A stretch of DNA of 64,000 bases from assembly GCA_024405875.1 (NCBI GenBank), contig JAKSOA010000011.1, positions 1 to 64,000 on the forward strand, written 5' to 3'. Numbering within the stretch: position 1 is the first letter of the stretch; every line of letters begins with the position of its first letter. This document shows positions 16,766 to 27,498 of the stretch, one piece after another. The stretch comes from Paludibacteraceae bacterium. Lineage in GTDB: Bacteria; Bacteroidota; Bacteroidia; Bacteroidales; Paludibacteraceae. Under the pieces are notes generated by a model. The model was not told the origin of the DNA and did not search any database. It saw only the letters and a program-made list of their open reading frames with translations. Made by a program: the position numbers and the translations under genes.

Positions 16766-17533
16766 ATGAGAGTTTTTTTAATTGGTTCCGGAAACGTAGC
16801 AACGCACTTTGCCTTGCGGCTTAAGAGTGCGGGGGCTTCTATTGCTGGCATATATAGCAAGACCTTGGAGAATGCCAAAATATTGGCAGACAAGATAGAT
16901 GTGCCCTACACCAATGATAAAACTCAAATTCCAAACGCAGACATCTACATTTGCAGTGTTAAAGATGACTCTATATCAGACGCTTTGAGCGGTATCACCT
17001 TCCCCGATTACGCCATCGTGGTACACACCGCAGGCAGCGTTGATATGAGTGTTCTAAAACCATTTGCTCAAAATATTGGGGTCATATACCCTATGCAGAC
17101 ATTCTCTAAGACTAAAAGCGTTGATTGGAATGAAGTGCCACTGTTTATTGAAGCGAATACGCAAGATAATATAAATAAATTACTACTATTCGCAAATAAT
17201 TTATCATATAAATGCACTGTGGCTTCATCGGCTCAACGTAAGATTATACATTTAGCCTCTGTATTCGCCTGCAACTTTACAAATGAGATTTACGCAATTG
17301 CAGACCGCTTGCTGACTGAGAACGGAATGGATTTCAGCATACTCCACCCTCTCATTGATGAGACTGTGGCAAAGATAAAGACAATGAGACCCGTTGACGC
17401 TCAGACAGGACCTGCCAAGCGCAATGACAAAAAAGTTATGGAGATGCAGATGAGCCTGCTTAACGGCACGGACAGAGAGATATATAAACTTATTAGTGAA
17501 GCGATAATAAAAGAATTAACAATTAACAATTAA
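16766..17533 (+). CDS. Rossmann-fold and DUF2520 protein
   Basis: The 255 residues start with an NAD(P)-binding motif (VFLIGSGNVATHFALRL). A C-terminal DUF2520 helical domain contains KIIHLASVFACNFTNEIY, HPLIDETVAKI and TGPAKRNDKKVMEMQ. It resembles F420-dependent or ketopantoate-type reductases, but its reaction is unknown. The order DUF2520, kdsC-like, UbiA-type, maf is conserved in Bacteroidales. Its last residues (ELTINN) and stop are encoded by AATTAAC repeats. Confidence 0.85.
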   Translation: MRVFLIGSGNVATHFALRLKSAGASIAGIYSKTLENAKILADKIDVPYTNDKTQIPNADIYICSVKDDSISDALSGITFPDYAIVVHTAGSVDMSVLKPFAQNIGVIYPMQTFSKTKSVDWNEVPLFIEANTQDNINKLLLFANNLSYKCTVASSAQRKIIHLASVFACNFTNEIYAIADRLLTENGMDFSILHPLIDETVAKIKTMRPVDAQTGPAKRNDKKVMEMQMSLLNGTDREIYKLISEAIIKELTINN

Positions 17534-17573
17534 CAATTATCGATTCACCGATTCACCAATTCACCGATTCACC
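17514..17573. repeat. 7-bp then 8-bp tandem array
   Basis: AATTAAC three times and AATTATC (17514-17541), then GATTCACC, GATTCACC, AATTCACC, GATTCACC (17542-17573), one base before the next ATG. The DUF2520 stop (17531-17533) is inside the third 7-bp unit. Confidence 0.95.
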
Positions 17574-17574
17574 A

Positions 17575-18093
17575 ATGAACTACAAAGAGAACTTACATAA
17601 AATAAAGGCTTTGCTGTTTGATGTTGACGGGGTGCTCTCATCAGCCACTATGCCAATGGATAATGAAGGCAGACCTATACGAACCGCTAATGTAAAAGAC
17701 GGGTACGCCTTGCAGTACGCACGTAAAAGCGGTTATATTCTTGGCGTTATAACAGGTGCTGACAACTCAATGCTGCATAATCGTTGCAAGATTTTCGGCA
17801 TAACAGACATATATACAAAATCAGCCGACAAGATAGTTGATTATGAGGATTTTAAAGCCAAGCATAATCTCAGCGACGAGGAGATTATATATGTGGGTGA
17901 TGACCTGCCGGACATTCCTGTACTGAAGAGGTGCGGCATATCCTGCTGCCCTGCCGACGCAGCCCACGAGGTTAAGGAGATTGTTCAATACATATCACAC
18001 TGCAACGGCGGTCAGGGGTGCGTGCGTGACATCATTGAACAGACAATGCGCGCTCAAGACAAGTGGATGGCAGGAGAGATGTTTGTGTGGTAG
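17575..18093 (+). CDS. KdsC-like HAD phosphatase (KDO-8-phosphate phosphatase)
   Basis: This short cap-less HAD protein of 172 residues begins with LLFDVDGVLSSATMPM. Motif II is LGVITGADN, and the acidic motif is IIYVGDDLPDIPVLK. These features and the length match KdsC, the tetrameric phosphatase that releases KDO for lipopolysaccharide synthesis. C-acylneuraminate-type or other sugar phosphates remain possible. It lies in the conserved DUF2520-UbiA-maf run. Confidence 0.85.
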   Translation: MNYKENLHKIKALLFDVDGVLSSATMPMDNEGRPIRTANVKDGYALQYARKSGYILGVITGADNSMLHNRCKIFGITDIYTKSADKIVDYEDFKAKHNLSDEEIIYVGDDLPDIPVLKRCGISCCPADAAHEVKEIVQYISHCNGGQGCVRDIIEQTMRAQDKWMAGEMFVW

Positions 18094-18132
18094 TTAAAAG
18101 TTAAAAGTTAAAAAAGAAAAGTGAAATTATAT

Positions 18133-19146
18133 ATGCGTAACTACATTAAGTTAATCCGCCCCATAAACATAGCCATAATTATTGCTGTGGTATGTTTAAT
18201 GCAGTGCTGTATCATAAACCCGATTATGGCACGATACAATGTGAGTTTTGATAATTTCTGGTTGATTTTCACACTTGAAATGGTTGCCACTGTTACCATT
18301 GCGGCATCGGGGTATGTTATAAATGACTACTTTGACACCAAGATTGATGAAATAAACCGCCCGTCAAAAGTAATTGTAGGTCACGGAGTTACAAGGGCTC
18401 AGGCAGCCACATACTTCCAAACCCTGCTCATCATAGGGAATATTGCCGGAATAGCCCTCGCCATTCTGCTCAAAAATATAACGCTGGTCTTTATTTACGC
18501 AGGCGTGTCAGGCTTGCTTTGGTTCTACTCATCAAGTTACAAACGCCAACTGCTTTTAGGGAACTTTATGATAGCCCTCTGCACATTTCTCTGCGTATTT
18601 TTAGTGGGTTATATTGCGAACAAGGCTCTGTTCCTTAAATATCAGGAAAACATTACACTACTGCCTGAATTTGAGAAAGACCTCACCACCCTGTTCCTCG
18701 GAGGAGCAATACCTTGTATATATATGTGGACAATAGGTTTCGCACTATTCGCATTCCAACTGACCCTGATGCGTGAGATGGTCAAGGATATTGAGGATAT
18801 TGAGGGAGACCGTGAGATGGAGTGCCGCACAATGCCTATTGTCTGGGGTGAGACTACGAGTAAAATTATCATAACAGTTATATCAGCCATAACCATAGCA
18901 CTTGTCGGCTTCTTTACCGCCGTTATCTGTGGGTGGACCGGAGTAAGTCCTATATTCCTCATTCCATTTGAAAATGACAACACAACACTGTCATTCTCTG
19001 TGATACTTGCTGTTTTCCTACTCTTTTTCATAGGTCAGTTATGGATGGCTCACTGCAAATCAGGGTTCGCATCGGCAAGTATGACACTTAAGATAACTAT
19101 GGTTTTGGGATTATGCTATAGCATTGTGTTCAATATACTTATTTAA
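18133..19146 (+). CDS. UbiA-type prenyltransferase (geranylgeranylglycerol-phosphate geranylgeranyltransferase-like)
   Basis: The ATG at 18133 gives MRNYIKLIRPINIAII, the usual start of the family; an in-frame GTG at 18121 falls in a GTTAAAA repeat and is less likely. The protein has eight or nine membrane helices and both Asp-rich motifs: NDYFDTKIDEINRPSK and REMVKDIEDIEGD. UbiA enzymes transfer prenyl chains to an acceptor in the membrane. Bacteroidetes homologues are annotated as geranylgeranylglycerol-phosphate geranylgeranyltransferases; the real acceptor here is uncertain. Confidence 0.88.
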   Translation: MRNYIKLIRPINIAIIIAVVCLMQCCIINPIMARYNVSFDNFWLIFTLEMVATVTIAASGYVINDYFDTKIDEINRPSKVIVGHGVTRAQAATYFQTLLIIGNIAGIALAILLKNITLVFIYAGVSGLLWFYSSSYKRQLLLGNFMIALCTFLCVFLVGYIANKALFLKYQENITLLPEFEKDLTTLFLGGAIPCIYMWTIGFALFAFQLTLMREMVKDIEDIEGDREMECRTMPIVWGETTSKIIITVISAITIALVGFFTAVICGWTGVSPIFLIPFENDNTTLSFSVILAVFLLFFIGQLWMAHCKSGFASASMTLKITMVLGLCYSIVFNILI

Positions 19147-19154
19147 AACTACAA

Positions 19155-19200
19155 GTTCCTCCCTTTGGGGAGGTTAGGAGGGAACTTTTCTTTATTCTTT
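19155..19200 (+). terminator. Terminator-like hairpin after the UbiA gene
   Basis: GTTCCTCC and GGAGGGAAC pair around a loop with inner CTCC/GGAG complementarity. A run rich in T follows (TTTTCTTTATTCTTTTTT). The CCTCCCTTTGGGGAGG core resembles the interspersed element at 8940. Confidence 0.5.
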
Positions 19201-19222
19201 TTTAACTTTTAACTCATAAAGT

Positions 19223-19819
19223 ATGTTATTGAAAAATAGACTAAAGAATTACAATGTGGTTCTTGTGTCACAATCACCACGACGACGTGAACTTTTAAAG
19301 GGATTGGAGATTGAATTCACAAGCACAAGTGTTGACACCGCTGAGTCCTACCCCGATACTCTTGAAGGCGCGCAAATTCCGGTGTTCATTGCGGAACGGA
19401 AGGCTGACGCATATATGTCACAGATGAGTGATGACACGCTTGCCATAACGGCAGACACCATTGTTCTTGCCGGCGGTAAGGTCTTAGGTAAGCCCCACGA
19501 TGCCAAAGAGGCATCAGAGATGCTTAAATCACTATCCGGCAATACTCATCAGGTAATTACTGGAGTCTGCATATTCACAAAGAAGATGAGACGCACTTTC
19601 CACGCTATGTCAGAGGTCACCTTCGCCACATTGAGAGAAGAAGAGATAGCCCACTACATAGATGTCTATAAGCCGTTTGACAAAGCCGGTTCATACGGTG
19701 TTCAGGAGTGGATAGGCTATGTTGGCATAGAGAAGATAAACGGCTCATATTTTAATGTTATGGGACTGCCCGTGCAGAGACTTTATAAAGAACTGGAACA
19801 ATTAATAATTAACAATTAA
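19223..19819 (+). CDS. maf: Maf family nucleotide pyrophosphatase
   Basis: The 198 residues show the Maf signature near the N-terminus (LVSQSPRRRELLKGL), TADTIVLAGGKVLGKP with the catalytic Asp, and the QVITGVCIF segment. Maf/YhdE enzymes hydrolyse dTTP, UTP or modified pyrimidine triphosphates and have been linked to septum formation. The C-terminal residues EQLIINN and the stop run into AATTAAC repeats. Confidence 0.92.
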   Translation: MLLKNRLKNYNVVLVSQSPRRRELLKGLEIEFTSTSVDTAESYPDTLEGAQIPVFIAERKADAYMSQMSDDTLAITADTIVLAGGKVLGKPHDAKEASEMLKSLSGNTHQVITGVCIFTKKMRRTFHAMSEVTFATLREEEIAHYIDVYKPFDKAGSYGVQEWIGYVGIEKINGSYFNVMGLPVQRLYKELEQLIINN

Positions 19820-19863
19820 CAATTAACTTTTAACAATTAACTTTTAACAATTAACTTTTAACT
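19801..19863. repeat. AATTAAC and AACTTTTAAC array
   Basis: AATTAAT, AATTAAC, AATTAAC, AATTAACTTTTAAC repeated, ending one base before the next start codon. It begins inside the last codons of maf. Confidence 0.9.
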
Positions 19864-19864
19864 A

Positions 19865-21145
19865 ATGAAAAACCTCCTACTACCCATTCTCTTATTATTC
19901 AGTGTCTCTCTGCTGGCGAAAACCGCAAGAGAGGAAATTTATGAGAATCTTAAGCTATCAGGCAATCAATATCTTGAATATCCTGTTCCAGAAGGTGTGC
20001 AATATACAAAAGCACCAAAGGGCTACAAACCATTCTATCTGAGCGCATACATCAGGCACGGTTCCAGATACCTTATAGGTGCCAAAGATTATACTGAGCC
20101 GCAAGCACTGCTAAGCACCGCTGATTCATTGGGGTTGCTGACCGAGCAGGGCAGATACGCCAAGATGGTTGTTGATTCAGTTGCGAGACTTGCAGCCGAC
20201 AGATACGGGGAACTTACACAAAAAGGCTATATGCAACATCGTGGTATAGCAACACGTATGTACAATAACTTTCCGGAGATATTCAAAGGCAAGGGCAAGC
20301 GGGTTGACGCACGTTCCACTATAGTGATAAGGTGTATATTATCTATGATGAGTGAGTGTAACACACTTATGTCTCTGAACCCAGACCTTGATTTCTTTAT
20401 TGACGCCTCAAACGCTGATATGTACTATATGAACAACGGCAAGTCAAAATACCATAAACTATACGGTAATGAGCCGGAGACAAAGCAGGCGAAGGCTGAT
20501 TTCAGCAAGAAAAACACTGACAGCGGAAGATTTACAGCCGCCTTGTTCACATCATACGCACCACTTGAGAGTCAACTTGACAGCACAAAAATGTTCAGCC
20601 GCCTGATGGAGATTGCACAATCAATGCAAGGATTGGACACAGAACTTGAACTATTCTCAATATTCACACCTGAGGAGTGCTATAAATATTGGGCTAAATC
20701 TACATTCAACTGGTACACAGGTCACGGTTTCTGCCCACTGTCAAAAAATATGAAGCCATACGCTCAAATCAATCTGCTGAAAAACATAATATCAAGTGCC
20801 GATGAGGTAATTGAAACCGGTGGTACTGAGGCACATCTGCGTTTCGGCCACGATGGCATATTATTACCACTCGCCGCACTTATGAATCTTGACTCCGTGA
20901 ATTACTCCACCGCTGACCCGGAGGAACTTATTGAGCATTGGCGTCCGTACAACTATTTCCCTATGGCTTGTAACATACAACTAATCTTCTTTAAGAGTAA
21001 GAAGGCGGGCGAGCCAGTGCTTGTGAAAATTATGCTTAATGAACGTGAGTGTCATCTGCCCCTACAGGCAATTAACGACGTATTTTACAAATGGGATGAC
21101 ATCAAACAGCTCTATTTTTCAATAATCAATAATTTTTCAGAGTAA
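19865..21145 (+). CDS. Histidine-type acid phosphatase, secreted
   Basis: The 426-residue protein has a signal peptide (LLLPILLLFSVSLLAKT), the catalytic RHG motif in AYIRHGSRYLIG, and the late HD proton donor in RFGHDGILLPLAALM. These mark the histidine acid phosphatase branch that includes phytases and MINPP. It should act in the periplasm or at the surface on phosphomonoesters; inositol phosphates are one possibility. It ends 74 bp before atpD. Confidence 0.85.
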   Translation: MKNLLLPILLLFSVSLLAKTAREEIYENLKLSGNQYLEYPVPEGVQYTKAPKGYKPFYLSAYIRHGSRYLIGAKDYTEPQALLSTADSLGLLTEQGRYAKMVVDSVARLAADRYGELTQKGYMQHRGIATRMYNNFPEIFKGKGKRVDARSTIVIRCILSMMSECNTLMSLNPDLDFFIDASNADMYYMNNGKSKYHKLYGNEPETKQAKADFSKKNTDSGRFTAALFTSYAPLESQLDSTKMFSRLMEIAQSMQGLDTELELFSIFTPEECYKYWAKSTFNWYTGHGFCPLSKNMKPYAQINLLKNIISSADEVIETGGTEAHLRFGHDGILLPLAALMNLDSVNYSTADPEELIEHWRPYNYFPMACNIQLIFFKSKKAGEPVLVKIMLNERECHLPLQAINDVFYKWDDIKQLYFSIINNFSE

Positions 21146-21149
21146 ATTC

Positions 21150-21180
21150 TTTGTTCTGTAAAAAAATAACTGTAACTTTG
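21150..21180 (+). promoter_or_regulatory. Promoter of the ATP synthase operon
   Basis: TTTG (21150-21153), 19 bp and TAACTTTG (21173-21180) match the Bacteroidetes consensus. atpD starts 39 bp further on. Confidence 0.75.
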
Positions 21181-21207
21181 GACTTGGTTTTTAGTAAAAA
21201 TATATAA

Positions 21208-22737
<1,530 letters not shown>

Positions 22738-22754
22738 ATTCATAACGCAAGATT

Positions 22755-23012
22755 ATGCAAGTTTCAATTATAGCACCAGACAAAAGCGTATATTCAGGCA
22801 GCGCATACTCCGTAACAGTTCCCTCTGTACAAGGTAGTTTCACCGCTCTGGAAAATCACGCTCCTATTGTCTCAATTCTTGAGAAGGGAGTAATCTCTGT
22901 TCAAGAGAAAGAGGGCGGAGAGAAACTTTCATTCAATATTAAGGGTGGATTTGTGGAGATAAGTGACAATGTAGCCACGGCTTGTATTGAATTAGACAGC
23001 AATGAGCGGTAA
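22755..23012 (+). CDS. atpC: ATP synthase subunit epsilon, short form
   Basis: Only 85 residues long, it keeps the N-terminal beta-sandwich (VSIIAPDKSVYSGSAYSV, GSFTALENHAPIVSIL, IKGGFVEISDNVATA). It lacks the C-terminal helical domain that inhibits ATP hydrolysis in longer forms. Epsilon belongs to the central stalk and joins gamma to the c ring. The stop overlaps the next gene by 11 bp. Confidence 0.93.
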   Translation: MQVSIIAPDKSVYSGSAYSVTVPSVQGSFTALENHAPIVSILEKGVISVQEKEGGEKLSFNIKGGFVEISDNVATACIELDSNER

Positions 23013-23409
23013 AATCGCAGGCAGACATATCTTAACCATCGTGGTGATATTAGGGTTGGAGATTATCCTGTGTGGGATAGAGCAAATTGCACTGTCAAAG
23101 CCATATTCAATATATTACGCAGTCATAACATTTGTTTTTGCTGCAATTCAAATAATATATTGTCTTAACATTGACACTTTTACTAACGGAAGAAAAGGAA
23201 TCAGGGATTTCTTCATATATAAAGCGGTTAAGTTACTCATTGTAATACTGCCACTTTTCATATATGTTGTTATAGCAGAGACAATTGATGTCTGGATTCC
23301 AATAAGGATTGCCGCTTACTATTTCACTTTTCTGATAATAGAGACAGCAATTACGTCAAAGCATTTGAAAGAGAATAAAATTCAAACGGCTACAGCAGAA
23401 AATGATTAA
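23002..23409 (+). CDS. Small membrane protein of the atp operon (AtpI-like position)
   Basis: The 135 residues contain four predicted membrane helices (LTIVVILGLEIILCG, YYAVITFVFAAIQIIYCL, LLIVILPLFIYVVIA, YYFTFLIIETAI). It sits between epsilon and subunit a, overlapping both neighbours. A gene in this position is conserved in Bacteroides atp operons. By position it may act like AtpI in c-ring assembly, but sequence similarity is not evident. Confidence 0.75.
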   Translation: MSGKIAGRHILTIVVILGLEIILCGIEQIALSKPYSIYYAVITFVFAAIQIIYCLNIDTFTNGRKGIRDFFIYKAVKLLIVILPLFIYVVIAETIDVWIPIRIAAYYFTFLIIETAITSKHLKENKIQTATAEND

Positions 23410-24469
23410 ATATATAAAGTACATATCATTATTTTTCACCGCACTTCTGTTTTCCAACGGTGCGTTCGCCGCTCAGGAGGCGGAGACAGAGGCAAAGGAG
23501 GAGTTTAATGTGGTAGAGACCATTTTCTCTCACATTGGTGACGCATACGAGTACCATATAACAGAGATTAACGGACACCCTATCTCAGTACCTCTGCCCG
23601 TCATTGTCAGAAGTGAGGAGAGGGGCTGGTTTATATTCTGTTCAAACAAGGTTGCCCACGGAGAGACATACGAAGGGTTCCATATTGCAAAAGGCGGTTC
23701 CCACGATGGTAAAATAGTTGAACTGAACGCCGCCGGTGAGGAGGTGCGTCCGTTTGACCTCTCAATAACAAGAAACGTATTCGCTCTGCTGCTCTCCTGC
23801 ACAATACTTATTATAATATTTGTGCCAATGGGCTGTTGGTATAAGAAAAATCCATACGGAGTTCCTTCAAAAGGGCACAATATGCTTGAGGCTGTGATAC
23901 TTTATCTTGACGCAGACATACTTGAACCGGCTCTTGGTTCAAACAAGACAAGGTTCGCTCCATACCTTCTAACGGTATTCTTCTTTATTTTGATTAATAA
24001 CCTTATGGGATTGATTCCAATATTCCCGTTCGGTGCCAACCTTACAGGTAACATCTCTGTGACAATGGTTCTGGCTCTGTTCACATACCTTATAACAAAT
24101 GTGTTCGGGTCTCGTGAGTATTGGAAAGATGTGCTTTGGCCCGATGTTCCTACATTCCTTAAGGCTCCTATACCGTTGATGCCTCTAATTGAGATTATAT
24201 CAACCCTTACAAAACCAATAGCCCTTATGATAAGGTTATTCGCCAACATATTTGCGGGGCATATGATAATTTTAGTGTTAATCTGTCTGATATTCATATT
24301 CTCAGCCGCTATGGGTGTAGCCGTGGGAGCAGGAGTGTCAGTGGTATCCATAGCATTCTCTCTGTTTATGTACTGTCTGGAATTGCTTGTGGCGTTCATT
24401 CAGGCATACGTATTCACAATGCTTTCAGCCATATTCATTGGATTGGCACACGAAGGAAATGAGAAATGA
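23402..24469 (+). CDS. atpB: ATP synthase subunit a, with extended N-terminus
   Basis: The 355 residues begin with a signal-like segment (FFTALLFSNGAFAA) and about 110 extra residues before the usual core, as seen in other Bacteroidetes. The essential arginine is in the fourth core helix (ALMIRLFANIFAGHMI), and the C-terminal helix has FIQAYVFTMLSAIF. Subunit a forms the ion half-channels against the c ring in the inner membrane. Confidence 0.96.
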   Translation: MIKYIKYISLFFTALLFSNGAFAAQEAETEAKEEFNVVETIFSHIGDAYEYHITEINGHPISVPLPVIVRSEERGWFIFCSNKVAHGETYEGFHIAKGGSHDGKIVELNAAGEEVRPFDLSITRNVFALLLSCTILIIIFVPMGCWYKKNPYGVPSKGHNMLEAVILYLDADILEPALGSNKTRFAPYLLTVFFFILINNLMGLIPIFPFGANLTGNISVTMVLALFTYLITNVFGSREYWKDVLWPDVPTFLKAPIPLMPLIEIISTLTKPIALMIRLFANIFAGHMIILVLICLIFIFSAAMGVAVGAGVSVVSIAFSLFMYCLELLVAFIQAYVFTMLSAIFIGLAHEGNEK

Positions 24470-24489
24470 GAAAGGAGAAAGGAGAATTT

Positions 24490-24530
24490 GTTAATTGTTA
24501 ATTGTTAATTGTTAATTATTAATTACTAAT
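24490..24530. repeat. GTTAATT array before atpE
   Basis: GTTAATT occurs four times in direct succession, then ATTAATT and degenerate units, reaching close to the atpE start. It follows an AGAAAGGAGAAAGGAGAA stretch just after atpB. Confidence 0.85.
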
Positions 24531-24546
24531 TTTTAATTATATTATT

Positions 24547-24801
24547 ATGTTAAACGTTATTCTAGAAGCCGCCTTAGCAGGCGCAGCATTAGCAAAAGTA
24601 GGTGCCAGCCTTGGTGCGGCAATAGCTATTATCGGTGCAGGACTTGGTATCGGACGTATTGGTAGTACAGCAATGGAGGCCATCTCACGTCAACCGGCAT
24701 CCGCTGGAGATATCCGTTCCAGTATGATTATCGCCGCTGCTCTTATTGAGGGTGTGACACTGTTTGCTATCATTATCTGTGCATTGGCAATTTTGATGTA
24801 A
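24547..24801 (+). CDS. atpE: ATP synthase subunit c
   Basis: This 84-residue hairpin of two helices has the Gly-rich first helix (GAAIAIIGAGLGIGRIG), the conserved polar loop SRQPAS, and the ion-binding Glu68 in AALIEGVTLFAI. Glu68 is followed by Gly, and the Gln of sodium-type c subunits is replaced by Ile, so the ring should bind H+, not Na+. Several copies per enzyme are needed, and a hairpin follows the gene. Confidence 0.96.
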   Translation: MLNVILEAALAGAALAKVGASLGAAIAIIGAGLGIGRIGSTAMEAISRQPASAGDIRSSMIIAAALIEGVTLFAIIICALAILM

Positions 24802-24822
24802 TGCGACAGAACTCCATATTCA

Positions 24823-24844
24823 AGGCGGAGTATCCGCTCCGCCT
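24823..24844 (+). other. Intra-operon RNA hairpin after atpE
   Basis: AGGCGGAG (24823-24830), six bases and CTCCGCCT (24837-24844) form a perfect 8-bp stem in the 80-bp gap between atpE and atpF. No T-run follows, so it is not a classical terminator. It could slow 3' exonucleases and stabilise the atpE message. Confidence 0.75.
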
Positions 24845-24881
24845 GATTTGTGGAAATTCAATTAAATTAAAAAAGTAGTTT

Positions 24882-25388
24882 ATGAATCTTTTCCTACCTG
24901 AGTCAGGACTGGTTATCTGGATGCTTGTGGCATTCAGCATACTGTTCTTCGTACTCGCAAAATTCGCTTGGCCTGGAATAATGCAATCTATAACCAAGCG
25001 TCAGGAGCATATTGCAGACTCTCTCCGTAAGGCTGATGAGGCTGTAAAAACTCTGGAATCATTGCAAGAGAAGGGAAATAAGATTATAGCGGAGGCTCAG
25101 GCAGAGCAAGTCAAGATGGTTCAAGAGACAAAAGAGTTGAACCAGAAGATGATTGCGGAGGCTAAGGCTAAGGCTGAATCTGAAGCGGCTAAGATTATTG
25201 AAGCCGCAAATGAGCAAATCAAGCGTGACAAGGAGGATGCTATAAAAGAGTTGAGACAAGAGGTGGCGGCTCTCTCAATTGAGATGGCAGAGAAAGTTCT
25301 TAAAAAAGAACTGGCTGACAAAAAAGCCCAGAGCAACTATGTAAGTTCACTGCTCTCATCAATGGAGAAAAACACTCCCGCAAGTTAA
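24882..25388 (+). CDS. atpF: ATP synthase subunit b
   Basis: The 168 residues have one N-terminal membrane helix (GLVIWMLVAFSILFFVLAKFAW), then a long charged coiled coil rich in Ala, Glu and Lys (IAEAQAEQVKMVQETKEL) forming the peripheral stalk. Length is normal. It binds delta at the top of F1. It ends 6 bp before atpH. Confidence 0.95.
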   Translation: MNLFLPESGLVIWMLVAFSILFFVLAKFAWPGIMQSITKRQEHIADSLRKADEAVKTLESLQEKGNKIIAEAQAEQVKMVQETKELNQKMIAEAKAKAESEAAKIIEAANEQIKRDKEDAIKELRQEVAALSIEMAEKVLKKELADKKAQSNYVSSLLSSMEKNTPAS

Positions 25389-25394
25389 TTTTAT

Positions 25395-25931
25395 ATGAAT
25401 AGCGGAAAAATATCCATACGGTACGCACGAGCACTTCTGATGAGTGCGAATGAGAAAAAGGTTGCTGAGACTGTCTATAATGAGATGATAGCGCTTGGTA
25501 AGGTGTTTGAGGATTTTCCTCAGATAAAAGAGGCTCTTGCCTCCCCTACCATATCAAAAAAAGATAAACAGGATTTACTCTCATCGGCGTTGGTCAAACC
25601 AAGCAAGGAGACAACAGCCTTTATTAAATTTGTCATAGAGGAGAATCGTGAGGATTATATGCCTGCCATAGCACGTATGTATGAGAAACTGTACCGTGAG
25701 GAGAATAAAATTGTAATCAGTAATCTTACTTGTGCCGCAGAACTCTCAAAAGAGGCTGTTGACGCAATTAAGAAATATATATCTGACCTGAGCGGTTCCA
25801 CAAAAGTAGAGATACGCACCCGTATTGATGAGAGTCTTATCGGGGGTTTTGTTCTTGACATTGAGGATAAACGCTTAGATGCAAGCATTAAGGAACAATT
25901 AAAGAAACTGGAATATTATGCCGGACATTAA
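25395..25931 (+). CDS. atpH: ATP synthase subunit delta
   Basis: The 178 residues match the OSCP/delta family: [13 protein letters not shown] at the start and the C-terminal [22 protein letters not shown]. Delta links the b stalk to the alpha subunits. It overlaps atpA by 14 bp. Confidence 0.95.
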   Translation: MNSGKISIRYARALLMSANEKKVAETVYNEMIALGKVFEDFPQIKEALASPTISKKDKQDLLSSALVKPSKETTAFIKFVIEENREDYMPAIARMYEKLYREENKIVISNLTCAAELSKEAVDAIKKYISDLSGSTKVEIRTRIDESLIGGFVLDIEDKRLDASIKEQLKKLEYYAGH

Positions 25932-27498
25932 ACCAAGTGAAATATCAAGTGTTCTTAAACAGAAACTTGATGGTTTCAAAGAGAAACTAGAGTTTGAAGA
26001 GATTGGCAAGGTTCTTCAAGTGAGTGATGGTGTTGCTCGTGTATTCGGATTGAATAACGTTCAAGCCAGTGAACTTGTTGAATTTGAAAACGGCACAATG
26101 GGTATTGTCCAAAACCTTGAAGAGGACAATGTTGGTATTGTGCTACTTGGTGTCACATCTCAAATCAAAGAGGGTTTCACAGTTAAAAGAACTAAGAGAA
26201 TTGCCTCTATAATGGCGTCAGAGGGTATGCTTGGTCGTGTTATCAACACGTTAGGCCAACCTATTGACGGTAAGGGACCTATTGAGGGCAAGGCGTATGA
26301 GATGCCTCTGGAGCGTAAGGCTCCGGGAGTTATTTTCCGTCAGCCTGTAAAAGAACCTCTTCAAACAGGTATCAAGGCAATTGACGCTATGATTCCAATT
26401 GGTCGCGGACAGCGTGAGCTTATAATAGGAGACCGCCAGACAGGTAAAACCGCCATTGCAATAGATACAATCATCAATCAAAAATCAAATTATGAGAGCG
26501 GTGACCCAATCTATTGTGTATATGTAGGTATTGGTCAGAAAGGTTCAACTATAGCCAACCTTGTTCAGACATTGGAGAAACACGACGCAATGAAGTACAC
26601 CATTGTTGTCTCTGCAACAGCATCTGACCCTGCCGCAATGCAGTTCTACGCTCCATACGCAGGTGTCGCCATAGCGGAGTATTTCAGAGATACAGGCCGC
26701 CACGTGCTTATTATATATGATGATTTGTCAAAACAGGCTGTGGCATATCGTGAAGTCTCATTGATTCTTCGTCGTCCACCTGGCCGTGAGGCTTATCCTG
26801 GTGATATATTCTACCTGCACTCCCGTCTGCTTGAGCGCGCCGCTAAGATTATAGCCAATGATAATGTGGCTCGCACAATGAATGACGTACCTGAGTCAAT
26901 CAAGGATATAGTGAAAGGTGGTGGTTCCATAACCGCGCTTCCTATTATTGAGACGCAGGCTGGTGACGTTTCAGCCTATATTCCAACCAATGTGATTTCA
27001 ATTACAGATGGTCAGATATTCCTTGAATCAGGTCTGTTTAACGCAGGTGTTCGTCCGGCTATCAATGTTGGTATATCTGTATCACGTGTAGGTGGTAACG
27101 CACAGATTAAATCAATGAAGAAGGTGGCTGGTACATTGAAACTTGACCAGGCTCAATACCGCGAGTTGGAGGCATTCAGCAAGTTCGGTGCCGAACTTGA
27201 CGCCGCTACAGTGGCTATTCTTGACAAGGGAAGAAAGAATGTTGAGTTGCTTAAACAACCACAATACTCACCTCTTGCAACTGAAGACCAGATTGCAATC
27301 CTATTCTGCGGTACTAACGGACTTCTCCGTGACATACCAGAGGAAAAGGTTGCCGATTTTGAAAAGAAATACCTTGAGTTGCTAAATGTCAAGCACAGAA
27401 AAGATGTTCTTGATGTTTTGAAAGCAGGTAACATTGATGATAATATAAAAGAGATTCTGACGAGCGAGGCTTCAAACCTGGCAAAGCAATATAAATAA
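25918..27498 (+). CDS. atpA: ATP synthase subunit alpha
   Basis: This 526-residue non-catalytic nucleotide-binding subunit has Walker [34 protein letters not shown], and the C-terminal signature [14 protein letters not shown]. It alternates with beta in the F1 hexamer. The start lies within atpH and the stop overlaps the atpG start (TAATG), so the genes are translationally coupled. Confidence 0.98.
   Translation: MPDIKPSEISSVLKQKLDGFKEKLEFEEIGKVLQVSDGVARVFGLNNVQASELVEFENGTMGIVQNLEEDNVGIVLLGVTSQIKEGFTVKRTKRIASIMASEGMLGRVINTLGQPIDGKGPIEGKAYEMPLERKAPGVIFRQPVKEPLQTGIKAIDAMIPIGRGQRELIIGDRQTGKTAIAIDTIINQKSNYESGDPIYCVYVGIGQKGSTIANLVQTLEKHDAMKYTIVVSATASDPAAMQFYAPYAGVAIAEYFRDTGRHVLIIYDDLSKQAVAYREVSLILRRPPGREAYPGDIFYLHSRLLERAAKIIANDNVARTMNDVPESIKDIVKGGGSITALPIIETQAGDVSAYIPTNVISITDGQIFLESGLFNAGVRPAINVGISVSRVGGNAQIKSMKKVAGTLKLDQAQYRELEAFSKFGAELDAATVAILDKGRKNVELLKQPQYSPLATEDQIAILFCGTNGLLRDIPEEKVADFEKKYLELLNVKHRKDVLDVLKAGNIDDNIKEILTSEASNLAKQYK

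Noticed and set aside
5355-17573. CRISPR array among the short tandem repeats
   Set aside because: Units are 7-8 bp and directly adjacent; there are no unique spacers and no cas genes.
24547-24801. Sodium-binding c subunit
   Set aside because: Glu68 is followed by Gly instead of Ser or Thr, and the Gln in the first helix is Ile.
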